DNA of 64,000 nucleotides from assembly GCA_019689555.1 (NCBI GenBank), contig JADGHE010000013.1:1-64000 (forward strand). The letters run 5' to 3'. The notes beneath the pieces are model-generated. The model was given only the letters and a program-made list of their open reading frames with translations, searched no databases and had not been told where the DNA came from. The position numbers were made by a program, and so were the translations under genes. This stretch comes from Variibacter sp. (GTDB lineage: Bacteria; Pseudomonadota; Alphaproteobacteria; Rhizobiales; Xanthobacteraceae). Positions 38,520 to 48,424 of the stretch are shown in pieces (the stretch's first letter is position 1; every line of letters starts with the position of its first letter).

Positions 38520-39197
38520 GTGCGTGCAAGATCGCGGCCGGGAACGGCGGCCACTCTGCTGATGCTGGTCCTGCCCGCGCTCGGGCTCGCGGCCGGCGGG
38601 TGTTCCTCGATCGGCGGCGGCGCGTCCGCGCAGGATTCGGGACAGGCGGGCGCCGCGTCCTCCTTCGCCGACGGCGTGACGAAAACCCTTTTCGGTCCGC
38701 CGGCCGAGACCCAGGCGGTCGCCGGGCCGGACGACGAGCCGAACTGCCCCGTGGTGGACGTGCGTTCGGGCGCCTCGACCATCACGGTGCACGGGCCGGG
38801 CGATCCGATCGCCACCAATGTCCGCTACCAGGCGACGATCGGCGAGCTCGCGCGCGAATGCGCCTTCCCCGGCGCGAACATGACCATGAAGGTCGGCGTG
38901 CAGGGCCGCATCATCCTCGGCCCGGTGGGGCAACCGGGGCGCGTCGACGTGCCGCTGCGGATCGCGCTGGTGAGGGAAGGTCCGGAGCCCAAGACGGTCT
39001 GGACCAAGCTTTACAAGGTGCCGGTCACGATTCCCCCGAATCAGACGAACGTCTCGTTCGTGCATGTCGAACAGGATCTGACGGTGCCGAAGCCGAGCCC
39101 GGCCGACGCGGAGAACTACATCGTCTATGTCGGGTTCGACCAGGTGGGGCTGAAGGAGCACGGCCCGCGCCAGCGCGCGCCGCGCAACGCCCGTTGA
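38520..39197 (+). CDS. Putative outer-membrane lipoprotein of unknown function
   Basis: A 225-residue protein with a lipoprotein signal: a basic start, hydrophobic TLLMLVLPALGL, and the lipobox LAAGGC cut before the Cys at about residue 28. The mature part is predicted beta-rich and contains two further Cys (NCPVVDVRSG and ARECAFPG). I do not recognise the family by name, though similar conserved lipoproteins sit next to gcv operons in related genomes as far as I recall. The start is GTG at 38520. Its stop overlaps the promoter of the next operon. The signal peptide is firm; everything else is unknown. Confidence 0.75.
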   Translation: MRARSRPGTAATLLMLVLPALGLAAGGCSSIGGGASAQDSGQAGAASSFADGVTKTLFGPPAETQAVAGPDDEPNCPVVDVRSGASTITVHGPGDPIATNVRYQATIGELARECAFPGANMTMKVGVQGRIILGPVGQPGRVDVPLRIALVREGPEPKTVWTKLYKVPVTIPPNQTNVSFVHVEQDLTVPKPSPADAENYIVYVGFDQVGLKEHGPRQRAPRNAR

Positions 39198-39221
39198 CTT
39201 GGAGGGCGGCCGCAATAGGAT
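39194..39221 (+). promoter_or_regulatory. Sigma-70-like promoter of the glycine riboswitch and gcv operon
   Basis: TTGACT at 39194-39199 and TAGGAT at 39216-39221 with a 16-base spacer, close to consensus. It overlaps the stop codon of the lipoprotein gene and lies about 57 bases before the first aptamer, so it would transcribe the riboswitch leader. Confidence 0.6.
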
Positions 39222-39277
39222 CGAGCCGTGGGTGCGTCGCGTGACGCACGGGCCGTGACTCACGGCATTCATTCAAG

Positions 39278-39492
39278 CGAACCCTGCGGGAGAGACCGGT
39301 TCCGCCATGGCGGCGGGCCGGCGCCGAAGGCGCAACCGCCCCGGAAACGCTCAGGCAAAAGGACCGCAGGGGGATGAAACTCTGGAAAGCAGCCAGGCGC
39401 GCGACTGGGCGCCGTGGCTCACCGAAGGAGTAAGCCGCAGCCCCGGCGCGACGGGCGCGGCGAAATCTCTCAGGTTCCGCGACAGAGGGGGC
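39278..39492 (+). ncRNA. Tandem glycine riboswitch (gcvT motif)
   Basis: Two glycine aptamers in series upstream of gcvT. The first runs from about 39278 to 39373: its P1 stem pairs CCCTGCGG (39282-39289) with CCGCAGGG (39364-39371), and it contains the conserved CTCAGGCAAAAGGACCG near its 3' side. The second, about 39374-39492, starts with ACTCTGGAAAGC and ends with CTCTCAGGTTCCG then CAGAG; its stem pairs CTCTG (39380-39384) with CAGAG (39483-39487). Tandem aptamers of this kind bind glycine cooperatively. An extra hairpin CCGGGC-ATACC-GCCCGG at 39497-39513, between the RNA and the gcvT start, may be part of the expression platform. No U-run is seen, so control of translation initiation is likely. 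Glycine should turn the operon on. Confidence 0.9.
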
Positions 39493-39544
39493 GCAGCCGG
39501 GCATACCGCCCGGATGCCGGCCTCTGGAGATCGAGGACCTGGGA

Positions 39545-40744
39545 ATGAACGACACCACGAGCCCCGACGCTCCCCCGCCGCTCGCCAGAACGCCGCTCTA
39601 CGACCTGCATGCGCGCCGCGGCGCGCGCTTCGTGCCGTTCGCCGGCTACGAGATGCCCGTGCATTACGGCGAGGGCATCCTCGCCGAGCATGCGCATACC
39701 CGCAGCGCCGCGGGCCTGTTCGACGTGTCCCACATGGGGCAGGCCTTTTTGATCGGCCCCGACCACGAGACCACCGCCCGCGCGCTCGAGGCGCTGACGC
39801 CGGCCGACATCCTCAACCTTCCGCGCGGGCGCCAGCGCTACACGCAGATCCTCAACGCGGAGGGCGGTATCCTCGACGACCTCATGGTGACGCGGCCGGC
39901 CGACCCGGACGAGGACGGCGTGCTGATGCTCGTCGTCAACGCCGCGCGCAAGGAGGCCGACTTCGCCCATATTTCGGCGCATCTGCCCGCGGCCGTGAAA
40001 CTGATGCGCGCCGACCATCGCGGCCTGATCGCCCTGCAGGGGCCGAAGGCGGCGGAGGTGCTCGCCCGCCATGTGCCGGACGTCGTGGACATGCCGTTCA
40101 TGACGGCGCAAAGCGCGCGCTTCGCCGGCATGGACTGCCACATCAGCCGCTCGGGATATACCGGCGAAGACGGCTTCGAAATCTCCGTGAACGCCAAGCG
40201 CATCGGCGCAGTCGTCGAGCGGCTGCTCGATTCCCCGGCCGTGAGGCTGATCGGGCTCGGGGCGCGCGACTCGCTCCGGCTCGAGGCCGGCTTCTGTCTT
40301 TACGGCCACGACATCGACGAGACGACCTCGCCCGTGGAGGCGGCGCTCGCCTGGTCAATCCAGACGCGCCGACGCGAAGAAGGCGGCTTTCCCGGCGCGG
40401 CGCGCATCTTGTCGGAGCTCGCCCACGGCCCCGAGCGGCTGCGCGTCGGCCTTCTGCCGGAAGGGCGCGTCCCCGCGCGCGAAGGCGCGGAGATCCGCGC
40501 GAGCGACGGCGCCGCGATCGGCCGCGTCACCTCCGGCGGCTACGGCGCAACGGTCGGCGGCCCCATCGCCATGGGCTATGTGAGCCGGCGCTTCGCCGAG
40601 CCGGACACGCCCGTCGTGCTCATCGTGCGGGGCAAGGAGATCGCCGCCAAGGTGGTCCCCCTGCCCTTCGTGCCGCACCGATACCATCGCGCGCCGGCCG
40701 CGAGCGCGCCGTCCGCAAGCACCCAATCAGGAGTAGGCCCATGA
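39545..40744 (+). CDS. gcvT: Glycine cleavage system T protein (aminomethyltransferase)
   Basis: A 399-residue folate enzyme that moves the methylene group from the H protein's aminomethyl-lipoyl arm to tetrahydrofolate, releasing ammonia. It has [47 protein letters not shown] and [20 protein letters not shown], all T-protein motifs. It is the first gene after the glycine riboswitch. Its TGA overlaps the ATG of gcvH (ATGA). Length is slightly above the usual 365-375, from a longer N-terminus and a C-terminal tail rich in Ala and Ser. Confidence 0.95.
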   Translation: MNDTTSPDAPPPLARTPLYDLHARRGARFVPFAGYEMPVHYGEGILAEHAHTRSAAGLFDVSHMGQAFLIGPDHETTARALEALTPADILNLPRGRQRYTQILNAEGGILDDLMVTRPADPDEDGVLMLVVNAARKEADFAHISAHLPAAVKLMRADHRGLIALQGPKAAEVLARHVPDVVDMPFMTAQSARFAGMDCHISRSGYTGEDGFEISVNAKRIGAVVERLLDSPAVRLIGLGARDSLRLEAGFCLYGHDIDETTSPVEAALAWSIQTRRREEGGFPGAARILSELAHGPERLRVGLLPEGRVPAREGAEIRASDGAAIGRVTSGGYGATVGGPIAMGYVSRRFAEPDTPVVLIVRGKEIAAKVVPLPFVPHRYHRAPAASAPSASTQSGVGP

Positions 40745-41118
40745 GCACCGTCCGCTACACGAAGGATCACGAGTGGATCAGCGTGGACGGCGACATCGGA
40801 ACGATCGGCATCACCGACTATGCCCAGTCGCAGCTCGGCGACGTCGTCTTTGTGGAGCTTCCCGAGCGCGGCAAGACCGTCGGCAAGGGGGGCGAGGTCG
40901 CGGTCGTCGAATCCGTGAAGGCGGCAAGCGAGGTCTATGCGCCCGTGTCGGGCGAGGTGGTGGACGTGAACACCGCGCTCGAAGGCGCGCCCGCGACCGT
41001 GAACGAAGACCCGCAGGGGCGCGGCTGGTTTCTCAAGCTCAAGATCAAGGACGTCGCCGAGCTCGACGACCTGATGACCGAAGAGCAGTACAAGGAATTC
41101 CTGGCGAGCCTCGCCTGA
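40741..41118 (+). CDS. gcvH: Glycine cleavage system H protein (lipoyl carrier)
   Basis: A 125-residue lipoyl-carrying protein that shuttles the aminomethyl group between the P, T and L proteins. It starts [20 protein letters not shown], and the lipoylated Lys60 is in [30 protein letters not shown] near the end is typical. Length and motif spacing are standard. It is coupled to gcvT by overlap and followed 15 bases later by the OsmC-like gene. Confidence 0.97.
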   Translation: MSTVRYTKDHEWISVDGDIGTIGITDYAQSQLGDVVFVELPERGKTVGKGGEVAVVESVKAASEVYAPVSGEVVDVNTALEGAPATVNEDPQGRGWFLKLKIKDVAELDDLMTEEQYKEFLASLA

Positions 41119-41133
41119 CCGGAGCGCTGCACA

Positions 41134-41610
41134 ATGGCCCACGCCTATCACGCGACTGTCCTGTGGCGGCGCGGCGACGCCGCCTTCACCGACAACCGTT
41201 ACAGCCGCGGCCATGTCTGGAGATTCGACGGAGGCCTCGAAGTGCCGGCCTCGTCGGCGCCCGCGAGCGTTCCGCCGCCGCTGTCGGATCCCAGGGCGGT
41301 CGATCCCGAAGAGGCGCTCGTCGCCGCGATTTCGAGCTGCCACATGCTGTTCTTCCTTGCCTTCGCGGCCAGGGCCGGCTTCGTCGTCGACCGCTACGAG
41401 GACAATGCGCTCGGCGAGATGACGAAGAACGAGCGCGACAAGCTGTTCGTCTCGAAGGTGACATTGAGGCCGGCGATCACGTTCAGCGGCGAGAAGCGGC
41501 CGAGCGCCGAGGACGTGGAGCGCCTGCACCATCGCGCGCACGAGGAGTGCTTCATCGCCAACACCGTGCGCAGCGAAATCGTCGTCGAGCCGACATTTTC
41601 GTTCACCTGA
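41134..41610 (+). CDS. OsmC-family peroxiredoxin-like protein in the gcv operon
   Basis: A 158-residue OsmC/Ohr-fold protein. The two family Cys are seen in VAAISSCHMLFFLAFAARAG and HEECFIANTVRSEI. The C-x-L-F-F-L pattern around the first Cys places it near the OsmC-like YhfA/SACOL-type subgroup, thiol-dependent peroxidases whose physiological substrates are not settled. It is inserted between gcvH and gcvPA with the same direction and close spacing, so it should be made together with the glycine cleavage enzymes. A link to the lipoyl-thiol chemistry of the complex is possible but only inferred. Confidence 0.87.
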   Translation: MAHAYHATVLWRRGDAAFTDNRYSRGHVWRFDGGLEVPASSAPASVPPPLSDPRAVDPEEALVAAISSCHMLFFLAFAARAGFVVDRYEDNALGEMTKNERDKLFVSKVTLRPAITFSGEKRPSAEDVERLHHRAHEECFIANTVRSEIVVEPTFSFT

Positions 41611-41767
41611 GAACCGCGCGAATGACCCTGCGATCGGCCCGCGAAAGCCGCTCCGACATGAAACGCAGAAGGCGCGGGCGCGAGCGGGCCGGCGCCCCCC
41701 GCAGAGCGCAAGGCCGCACGGCGGCGCCGTGCGCCACCCCCGAACGCCATGAAAGCCGGATCAGCCC

Positions 41768-43117
41768 ATGCGATATCTTCCTCTGACGCCTGAAGACCGC
41801 GCCGAAATGCTGGCGCGCATCGGCGTGCCCGACATCGACGCGCTGTTCGCCGACATTCCCGCCGACAAGCGGCTGCGCGCGCCGCTCGACCTGCCGCGCC
41901 GACAGAGCGAGCTCGCCGTCGAGCGCACGCTGCGGCGCATGGCGGACAAGAACGTGCCGGCGGGATCGGTGCCGTTCTTCGTCGGCTGCGGCGCCTACAA
42001 GCATCACGTGCCCGCCACGGTGGACCATCTGATCCAGCGCTCGGAATTCCTCACCGCCTACACGCCCTATCAGCCGGAAATCTCGCAGGGCACGCTGCAA
42101 ACTCTGTTCGAGTTCCAGACGCAGGTCGCGATGCTGACCGGCATGGAGGTGGCGAACGCCTCGATGTACGACGGCTCGACCGCCGCGGCCGAGGCCGTGC
42201 TGATGGCGCATCGCCTCACCAAACGGCGCAAGGCGCTTCTGAGCGGCAATCTGCACCCGCATTATCGCGACACGATCGCGACCGTGGCGCGGCTTGCCGA
42301 GGACGAGATCGTGGCTCTCGCGCCGGCGCCGGCGGGCGGGGAGGACCTCATCGGCCGCATCGACGACAGCGTGTCCTGCGTCGTGGTGCAGACGCCGGAC
42401 TTCTACGGCCGCCTGCACGACCTTGCCCCGATCGCCGAGAAGGCGCATGCGGCGGGCGCGCTGCTGATTGCGGTCGTCACCGAAGTGGTGTCGCTCGGCC
42501 TCGTGCGCCCGCCCGGAGACATGGGGGCCGACATCGTCGTCGCCGAAGGCCAGTCGATCGGCAATCCGCTGTCTTTCGGCGGGCCCTATGTCGGGCTGTT
42601 CGCGACGCGGCAGAAATTCGTGCGGCAGATGCCGGGCCGGCTCGCCGGCGAGACGATCGACGCCGAAGGCCGCCGCGGCTACGTGCTCACGCTCGCGACC
42701 CGCGAGCAGCACATCCGGCGCGAAAAGGCCACCTCCAACATCTGCACCAATTCCGGCCTCTGCGCGCTCGCCTTCACAATCCATCTGACGTTACTCGGCG
42801 AAGCGGGGCTCAAACGACTCGCGCGCCTCAATCACGCGAGCGCCATCGCCCTCGCGGACGCGCTCGGGCAGATCCCCGGCGTGACGGTGCTCAACGATAC
42901 GTTCTTCAACGAGTTCACGATCCGCGTGCCCGGCTCTGCCGCAAGCGTGATCGACGCGCTCGCCGCAAAGGGCGTGCTCGGCGGCGTGCCGGTCTCGCGC
43001 CTCGAGCCGGCCCGCAAGGAGCTCGGCGATCTCATCGTCGTCGCGGCGACCGAGGTGAACACGGACGAGGACCGCGCGGCCTACGTCGCGGTCCTGAGGG
43101 AGGTTCTGGGATGCTGA
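41768..43117 (+). CDS. gcvPA: Glycine dehydrogenase (decarboxylating) subunit 1
   Basis: A 449-residue N-terminal half of the P protein, the PLP enzyme that decarboxylates glycine and loads the H protein. Here the P protein is split in two. Subunit 1 shows [75 protein letters not shown], and [20 protein letters not shown]. It has the overall aminotransferase fold but not the PLP Lys, which lies in subunit 2. It overlaps that gene by seven bases. About 157 bases separate it from the OsmC-like gene. Confidence 0.95.
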   Translation: MRYLPLTPEDRAEMLARIGVPDIDALFADIPADKRLRAPLDLPRRQSELAVERTLRRMADKNVPAGSVPFFVGCGAYKHHVPATVDHLIQRSEFLTAYTPYQPEISQGTLQTLFEFQTQVAMLTGMEVANASMYDGSTAAAEAVLMAHRLTKRRKALLSGNLHPHYRDTIATVARLAEDEIVALAPAPAGGEDLIGRIDDSVSCVVVQTPDFYGRLHDLAPIAEKAHAAGALLIAVVTEVVSLGLVRPPGDMGADIVVAEGQSIGNPLSFGGPYVGLFATRQKFVRQMPGRLAGETIDAEGRRGYVLTLATREQHIRREKATSNICTNSGLCALAFTIHLTLLGEAGLKRLARLNHASAIALADALGQIPGVTVLNDTFFNEFTIRVPGSAASVIDALAAKGVLGGVPVSRLEPARKELGDLIVVAATEVNTDEDRAAYVAVLREVLGC

Positions 43118-44679
43118 ACCGCGAAGGCCGCCCCGCCGAGGCCGGCAAGGCGCGCGCCGCCGGCCAGCACACCTTCACCGGCAATCGCGCGCTGCAGATC
43201 GAGGAGGCGCTGATCTTCGAAACCGGGCGCACCGACGTGACCGGGGTCGATCTCGACGAGCCGCCCGCCTTCGCGAACCGCCTCGGCGGGCTCGAACGCA
43301 CGGCGCCGATCGGACTTCCGGGGCTCACTGAACCGGAGACGATGCGCCACTATGTGCGGCTCTCGCAGAAGAACTACGGCATCGACACCGGGCCGTTTCC
43401 GCTCGGCTCCTGCACGATGAAGCACAATCCGCGCCTCAACGAGAAGATGGCGCGCCTGCCGGGCTTCGCCGACATCCACCCGCTGCAGCCGACCTCCACT
43501 GTAGAGGGCGCGCTCGAACTCATCGCCGAGCTGTCGCGTTGGCTCGTCGCGCTCACCGGCATGCCGGCCATCGCCATGACCCCCAAGGCGGGCGCCCACG
43601 GCGAGCTCACCGGCATGATGGCGATCAAGGCGGCGCTCGCGGCGCGGGGCGAGAAGCGCTCGGTCGTCATCGTGCCGGAGTCGGCGCACGGCACCAACCC
43701 CGCGACCGCGGCGCTCCTCGGCTACCGCGTCGAGCCGGTGCCGGCGCGCAAGGACGGCACGGTGGACGTCGAGGAGGTGAAGAAGCGGCTCTCCCCCGAG
43801 GTCGCCGCGATCATGCTGACGAACCCGAACACCTGCGGGCTGTTCGAGCGCGACGTGGTCGCGATCGCCGAGGCCGTGCACGCGGCGGGCGCATACTTCT
43901 ACGCCGACGGGGCGAACTTCAACGCGATCGTCGGCAAGGTGCGGCCGGGCGACCTCGGCGTCGACGCCATGCACATCAATCTGCACAAGACGTTCTCCAC
44001 GCCGCACGGCGGCGGCGGCCCCGGCGCCGGGCCGGTCGCACTGTCGGCGGCGCTCGCGCCGTTCGCGCCCCTGCCCCATGTGGTGGCGGACGCTTCCGGC
44101 GTGCGGCTCGTGGAGCACGCGGAAGAGGCCGGCGCGGGCGCGGCCCCGTTCGGCCGCATCTGCGCCTTCCACGGGCAGATGGGGATGTTCGTGCGCGCGC
44201 TCGCCTACATGCTCTCGCACGGGGCGGACGGCATGCGGCAGGCCTCCGAGGACGCGGTGCTGAGCGCGAATTATCTGCGCGCGAGCCTCGCCGACCTGAT
44301 GTCGCAGCCCTTCGGCGACCGCTTCTGCATGCACGAGGCGCTGTTCGACGACCGCTGGCTCGAGGGCACTGGCATCACCACGCTCGACTTCGCCAAGGCG
44401 ATGATCGACGAGGGCTTCCACCCGATGACGGTGTATTTCCCGCTGGTCGTGCGCGGCGCGATGCTGATCGAGCCGACGGAGTCCGAAAGCAAGGCCTCGC
44501 TCGACCTCATGATCGCCGCGATGCGCGACCTCGCGATGGCGGCGAAGCGCGGCGACAAGGCGCGCTTTACCGGCGCGCCCGCGCATGCGCCGCGCCGGCG
44601 TCTCGACGAGACCCGCGCGGCGCGCCAGCCGGTGCTGCGCTGGACGAAGCCCGCGCCGCAGAACCTCGCGGCCGAGTAG
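43111..44679 (+). CDS. gcvPB: Glycine dehydrogenase (decarboxylating) subunit 2
   Basis: A 522-residue C-terminal half of the P protein. The PLP Lys293 lies in [19 protein letters not shown], preceded by [19 protein letters not shown] and [15 protein letters not shown]. The N-terminal [20 protein letters not shown] and [16 protein letters not shown] are typical of GcvPB. It should form an alpha2beta2 tetramer with subunit 1. It overlaps gcvPA by seven bases. It completes P, H and T; the L protein (lipoamide dehydrogenase) is elsewhere in the genome. Confidence 0.96.
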   Translation: MLNREGRPAEAGKARAAGQHTFTGNRALQIEEALIFETGRTDVTGVDLDEPPAFANRLGGLERTAPIGLPGLTEPETMRHYVRLSQKNYGIDTGPFPLGSCTMKHNPRLNEKMARLPGFADIHPLQPTSTVEGALELIAELSRWLVALTGMPAIAMTPKAGAHGELTGMMAIKAALAARGEKRSVVIVPESAHGTNPATAALLGYRVEPVPARKDGTVDVEEVKKRLSPEVAAIMLTNPNTCGLFERDVVAIAEAVHAAGAYFYADGANFNAIVGKVRPGDLGVDAMHINLHKTFSTPHGGGGPGAGPVALSAALAPFAPLPHVVADASGVRLVEHAEEAGAGAAPFGRICAFHGQMGMFVRALAYMLSHGADGMRQASEDAVLSANYLRASLADLMSQPFGDRFCMHEALFDDRWLEGTGITTLDFAKAMIDEGFHPMTVYFPLVVRGAMLIEPTESESKASLDLMIAAMRDLAMAAKRGDKARFTGAPAHAPRRRLDETRAARQPVLRWTKPAPQNLAAE

Positions 44680-44699
44680 CCGGGCGGGCGGCCGGGCTT

Positions 44700-45734
44700 C
44701 TACTCGGCCGCCGCCTTCTTGACGTGACGCTGCGGCTTCGCCAGCAGCTCGGCCGCCTCGGCGCCCAGGATGATGTCCTTGTCGGTCTGCGGGATCGACA
44801 GCGAGCGCACGTGCCGGACAGGGTCCATCATCGCCATGTCGTAGGGGTAGTCGGTGCCGAGCAGCACGCGCGGCGCCCCCACCCAGCCGACGAGCGATTC
44901 GAGCTGCGGCCTGGCGTGGAGAATGGTGTCGAAGCGCAGCCGGTCGAGCGAAGCCTGCGGCGACACTTTGAGCCTCACCTGCGGCTCAGGGTGGCGCTCC
45001 TTCCAGCCGTGCACCCAGCGGCCCATCTGGTACGGCACGAAGCCGCCGCCGTGGGCGAGCACGACGGTGAGCTTCGGGAACTTCTCGAGCACGCCCCCGA
45101 AGACGAGGCAGGCGGCCGCGATCGTGGTGTCGAGCGGGTTGCCGATGAAGTTGCGCAGATAATAGTCCCTGAGGCGGTTGGCGCCCGCAACCGTGACCGG
45201 ATGGATGAAGATGAAGGCGTCGAGCTCCTGGGCGGTCTGCCAGAGCACCTCGAACGAGGGATCGTCGAGGTTCTTGCCCTCGCAGTTGGAGCCGATCATG
45301 GCTCCGCGCAGCCCCAGCTCCTGGATGCCGCGCCGCAGCTCGGCGGCGGCCCGCTCGGGATCCTGCAGCGGCAAAGTGGCGATGCCGACGAAGCGGTCGG
45401 GGTGATCCTTGACGTGCTTGGCGATCTGCTCGTTCTGGATCGCGGCGAGCGCCGCGCCGAGCGCCGGCTCCTGGTCGTAGTAGTAGGTCTGCGGCGTGGC
45501 CGAGAGCACCTGGACGTCGACCAGCATCTCGTCCATGTCCTTGAGCCGCCGCTCGATGTCCCACCCTCCGCGGGGGAAGGGCGCATAGGGGGTCGAACCG
45601 ACGGTCAAGGTCGTCACGTCGGCCTTGGAGTCCTGCAGCACCGGCGCAAGCTTCGGCGCCTCCTTGGCGATGAGCCGCATCGTCTCGTCTGCGAGGATGT
45701 GGGCATGGGTATCGATGGTGCGCACTGCGGCCAT
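44700..45734 (-). CDS. Amidohydrolase of the ACMSD/2-pyrone or decarboxylase type
   Basis: A 344-residue TIM-barrel metal enzyme of amidohydrolase_2. The metal ligands are in IDTHAHIL (H-x-H) near residue 6, FIFIHPVTV in the middle, LAHGGGFVPYQMGRW, and Asp in LLGTDYPYDMAMMD. This layout is shared by ACMSD (aminocarboxymuconate-semialdehyde decarboxylase), 5-carboxyvanillate and gamma-resorcylate decarboxylases and related non-oxidative decarboxylases, all acting on aromatic or semialdehyde acids. The minus-strand start at 45734 follows CAGGAAGAA. Its divergent neighbour is an aspartate-dehydrogenase-like protein, so it may act in a nitrogen-containing dicarboxylate or aromatic pathway. Substrate unknown. 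Confidence 0.85.
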   Translation of the reverse strand: MAAVRTIDTHAHILADETMRLIAKEAPKLAPVLQDSKADVTTLTVGSTPYAPFPRGGWDIERRLKDMDEMLVDVQVLSATPQTYYYDQEPALGAALAAIQNEQIAKHVKDHPDRFVGIATLPLQDPERAAAELRRGIQELGLRGAMIGSNCEGKNLDDPSFEVLWQTAQELDAFIFIHPVTVAGANRLRDYYLRNFIGNPLDTTIAAACLVFGGVLEKFPKLTVVLAHGGGFVPYQMGRWVHGWKERHPEPQVRLKVSPQASLDRLRFDTILHARPQLESLVGWVGAPRVLLGTDYPYDMAMMDPVRHVRSLSIPQTDKDIILGAEAAELLAKPQRHVKKAAAE

Positions 45735-45887
45735 GGTTCTTCCTGTTTGCTGCGATGACCGTGAGATCGCGGGCGGCGACCCCACCAAGAAGGGACACAT
45801 TTGTTGCGCCGGGGCTGCCGGCCGAGGTTGCGGCGGGCGACCAAGGCCCATATGAGGGGGGCCAGGATCGGGTTTCGAGAGCATTCT

Positions 45888-46706
45888 ATGGCGAACGAAC
45901 GCGTGTTGCGAGTGGGGCTGGCGGGGCTGGGAGCGGTCGGGCGCGAGGTGGCGCGCCGGCTGGAAGCGGGCATCGACGGGCTGTGCCTCGGCGCCGTCGC
46001 CGTACGCGATGTGGACAAGGCGCGCCGCCACCTGCCGCGGCTCGGCAAGGACATTCCCGTCGTCGCCCTCGACGAGCTTGCACGCACGTGCGACGTGATC
46101 GTGGAGGGCCTGCCGCCCGCCGCGTTTTCGACCGTCGCACGGGCGAGCATCGAGGCCGGACGCATCTTCATGCCGCTCAGCGTCGGCCAGTTGCTGGACA
46201 ACTGGGACCTCGTCGAGCGGGCGCGGGAGACGGGAGCGCGCATCCTCCCGCCGACGGGCGCCTTGCTCGGGCTCGACGCCGTGCGCGCCGCCGCCGAGGG
46301 CGAAATCCGCTCGGTCGCCATGGTGACGCGCAAGCCGCCTGCGGGGCTCGAAGGCGCGCCGTATCTGCGCGAGCGCGGCATCTCGGTGCTCGGTGTGACG
46401 GAGCCGACGATGGTGTTCGACGGCTTTGCGCGCGAGGGGGCGCGCGGCTTCCCCGCCAATCTCAACGTGGCGGCGGCGCTGAGCCTCGCCGGCATCGGTC
46501 CGGATCGGACGCGGCTGCAAATCTGGGCCGACCCCACGGTCGACCGCAACACCCATCGGATCGAGGTCGACGCCGACACGGCGCGCTTCTCCATGACCAT
46601 CGAGAACGTGCCTTCGGAGGACAATCCGCGCACCGGGCGCATCACGGCGCTCAGCACGGTGGCGGCGCTGCGCGGGCTCGTCGCGACGCTGAAGGTGGGC
46701 AGCTGA
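45888..46706 (+). CDS. Aspartate dehydrogenase-like protein (NadX family)
   Basis: A 272-residue NAD(P)-dependent enzyme. The Rossmann motif is VGLAGLGAVGREVARRL near residue 10. The C-terminal domain shows VTRKPPAGLEGAP, FPANLNVAAALSLAGIGPDR, RNTHRIEVDADTARFSM with the family His, and IENVPSEDNPRTGRITALS. The family oxidises L-aspartate to iminoaspartate, often for NAD synthesis with NadA. Here no nadA or nadC is nearby; instead it faces an amidohydrolase and is followed by a Tct transporter on the other strand. A catabolic role in a dicarboxylate or amino acid pathway is possible. The start is ATG at 45888; an in-frame upstream extension is unlikely. Confidence 0.85.
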   Translation: MANERVLRVGLAGLGAVGREVARRLEAGIDGLCLGAVAVRDVDKARRHLPRLGKDIPVVALDELARTCDVIVEGLPPAAFSTVARASIEAGRIFMPLSVGQLLDNWDLVERARETGARILPPTGALLGLDAVRAAAEGEIRSVAMVTRKPPAGLEGAPYLRERGISVLGVTEPTMVFDGFAREGARGFPANLNVAAALSLAGIGPDRTRLQIWADPTVDRNTHRIEVDADTARFSMTIENVPSEDNPRTGRITALSTVAALRGLVATLKVGS

Positions 46707-46917
46707 GCGCGTCGACAAGGTCGGCCCGCGCTTCCCGCCATCCGGCCGGGAACCGCCGAGAGGGCCCGCGCTCGCCTGCCATCGCCCGCACGCTCGCGAA
46801 GGCGCTTGCGCCGATGACTGACGGACGCACATCTTGGCGGCACGCGAGACCGCAGGCCTCGCTTTAAAGGCGGCGCGCGCCCTGATCCGCCGCGGCGCCG
46901 CCGCGTGACGCCCGCCC

Positions 46918-48423
46918 TCACCCTTCCTGGAAGGCTTCCTCGCGCTTCGAGCGGATGGCCGGCAGCGCCACGACGATGAGCAGCGCCACGGAGGCGAGCA
47001 GCAGCGCGAGGCTGATCGGCCGTTCGAGAAAGATCATCGGGTCGCCCGACGAAATGCGCATGGCCCGGCGCAGATTCTCCTCCATCAGCGGTCCGAGCAC
47101 GAAACCGAGCAGCATCGGCGCCGGCTCGCACCGCAGGCGGATGAAGATGTAGCCCATGACGCCGAACACCGCCGTCATCAGCACTTCGGCCGGATTGTTG
47201 TTCGTCGTGTACACCCCGATCGCGCAGAACATCAGGATGCCGAGATAAAGCAGCCGGTAGGGCACCCGCAGCAGCTGCACCCAGATGCCGATCAGCGGCA
47301 GATTGATGATCACCAGCATCAAGTTGCCGATCCACATCGAGGCGATGAGGCCCCAGAACAGCGTCGGCCGCTCGGTCATCACCTGCGGTCCGGGCTGGAT
47401 GCCGTGGATCGTGAGCGCGCCGATCATCAGCGCCATCACGGCGTTGCCGGGGATGCCGAGCGTGAGCATCGGGATGAAGGAGGTCTGCGCGCCGGCATTG
47501 TTCGCCGATTCCGGAGCGGCCACGCCCTCGATCGCACCCTTGCCGAAGCGGCTCGGATCCTTCGCGACCTTCTTCTCCAGTGCATAGGCCGCGAAGGCGC
47601 TGAGCGTCGCGCCGCCGCCCGGCAGCACGCCGAGGATCGAGCCGAGCGCCGTGCCGCGCAGAACCGCGGGCCACGACTGCCTGAATTCCTCGCGCGAGGG
47701 CCACAGATCGCGGAAGCGCTGGGTGATCACGATGCGGCTGCGCTCGGGCGAGAGCAGATTGGCGATCACCTCGCCGAGACCGAAGACGCCGATCGCGAGC
47801 GGCACGAAGCCGATCCCGTCGACGAGCATCGTGAGCCCGAAGGTGAAGCGCGTGCCGCCGGTATTCCCGTCCGTGCCCACCATGCCGAGCACGAGACCGA
47901 GAATGATCATCGCCACGGCCTTGATGACGGAGCCGTGGGCAAGCACGACGGCGGCGATGAGGCCAAGCACCAGCAGGGAAAAGTATTCCGGCGCGCCGAA
48001 CGAGAGGCCGACCTTCGCGAGCGGCGGCGCCGCCCAGGCGATGATAGCGGTGGACACCGTGCCGGCGAACAGCGAACCGAGAGCCGCGATCGCCAGCGCC
48101 GGCCCGGCGCGACCCTGGCGCGCCATCTGGTGCCCGTCGATGCAGGTGACGACGGACGACGTCTCGCCCGGCATGTTGACGAGGATCGACGTCGTCGACC
48201 CGCCGTACTGGGCGCCGTAGAAGATCCCCGCCAGCATGATGAGGCCGGAGATCGGATCGAGGTAGAACGTGAGCGGCAGCAGGATCGCGACCGTCGGCAC
48301 CGGCCCGATGCCCGGCAGCACGCCGACGAGCGAACCGACCAGACATCCCAGCAGAGCGAAGCCGAGATTGGCGGGCGTCAGCGCGACGGAAAAACCGAGA
48401 GCGAGATTGTTGAGAAGATCCAA
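46918..48423 (-). CDS. tctA: Tripartite tricarboxylate transporter large permease (TctA)
   Basis: A 501-residue membrane protein with about 12 helices. The signature GVLPGIGPVPTVAILLPLTF near residue 38 and the later ILGVLPGGGATLSAFAAYAL are the two TctA family repeats. It opens with DLLNNLALGFSVALTPANLG. It starts with TTG at 48423 one base after the tctB stop, with GGGAGG inside the end of tctB. It transports a carboxylate with the help of TctB and a TctC binding protein. The substrate is unknown; citrate is only the founding example. Confidence 0.94.
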   Translation of the reverse strand: MDLLNNLALGFSVALTPANLGFALLGCLVGSLVGVLPGIGPVPTVAILLPLTFYLDPISGLIMLAGIFYGAQYGGSTTSILVNMPGETSSVVTCIDGHQMARQGRAGPALAIAALGSLFAGTVSTAIIAWAAPPLAKVGLSFGAPEYFSLLVLGLIAAVVLAHGSVIKAVAMIILGLVLGMVGTDGNTGGTRFTFGLTMLVDGIGFVPLAIGVFGLGEVIANLLSPERSRIVITQRFRDLWPSREEFRQSWPAVLRGTALGSILGVLPGGGATLSAFAAYALEKKVAKDPSRFGKGAIEGVAAPESANNAGAQTSFIPMLTLGIPGNAVMALMIGALTIHGIQPGPQVMTERPTLFWGLIASMWIGNLMLVIINLPLIGIWVQLLRVPYRLLYLGILMFCAIGVYTTNNNPAEVLMTAVFGVMGYIFIRLRCEPAPMLLGFVLGPLMEENLRRAMRISSGDPMIFLERPISLALLLASVALLIVVALPAIRSKREEAFQEG

Positions 48424-48424
48424 A

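Noticed and set aside
39307-39544. Open frame through the region upstream of gcvT that could be read as a small protein
   Set aside because: The sequence is fully explained as the tandem glycine riboswitch; its conserved cores and stems are clear.
45614-48346. Minus-strand open frame of about 910 codons
   Set aside because: Runs out of frame through tctA and antisense to the aspartate-dehydrogenase-like gene; Arg/Ser-rich with no motif.
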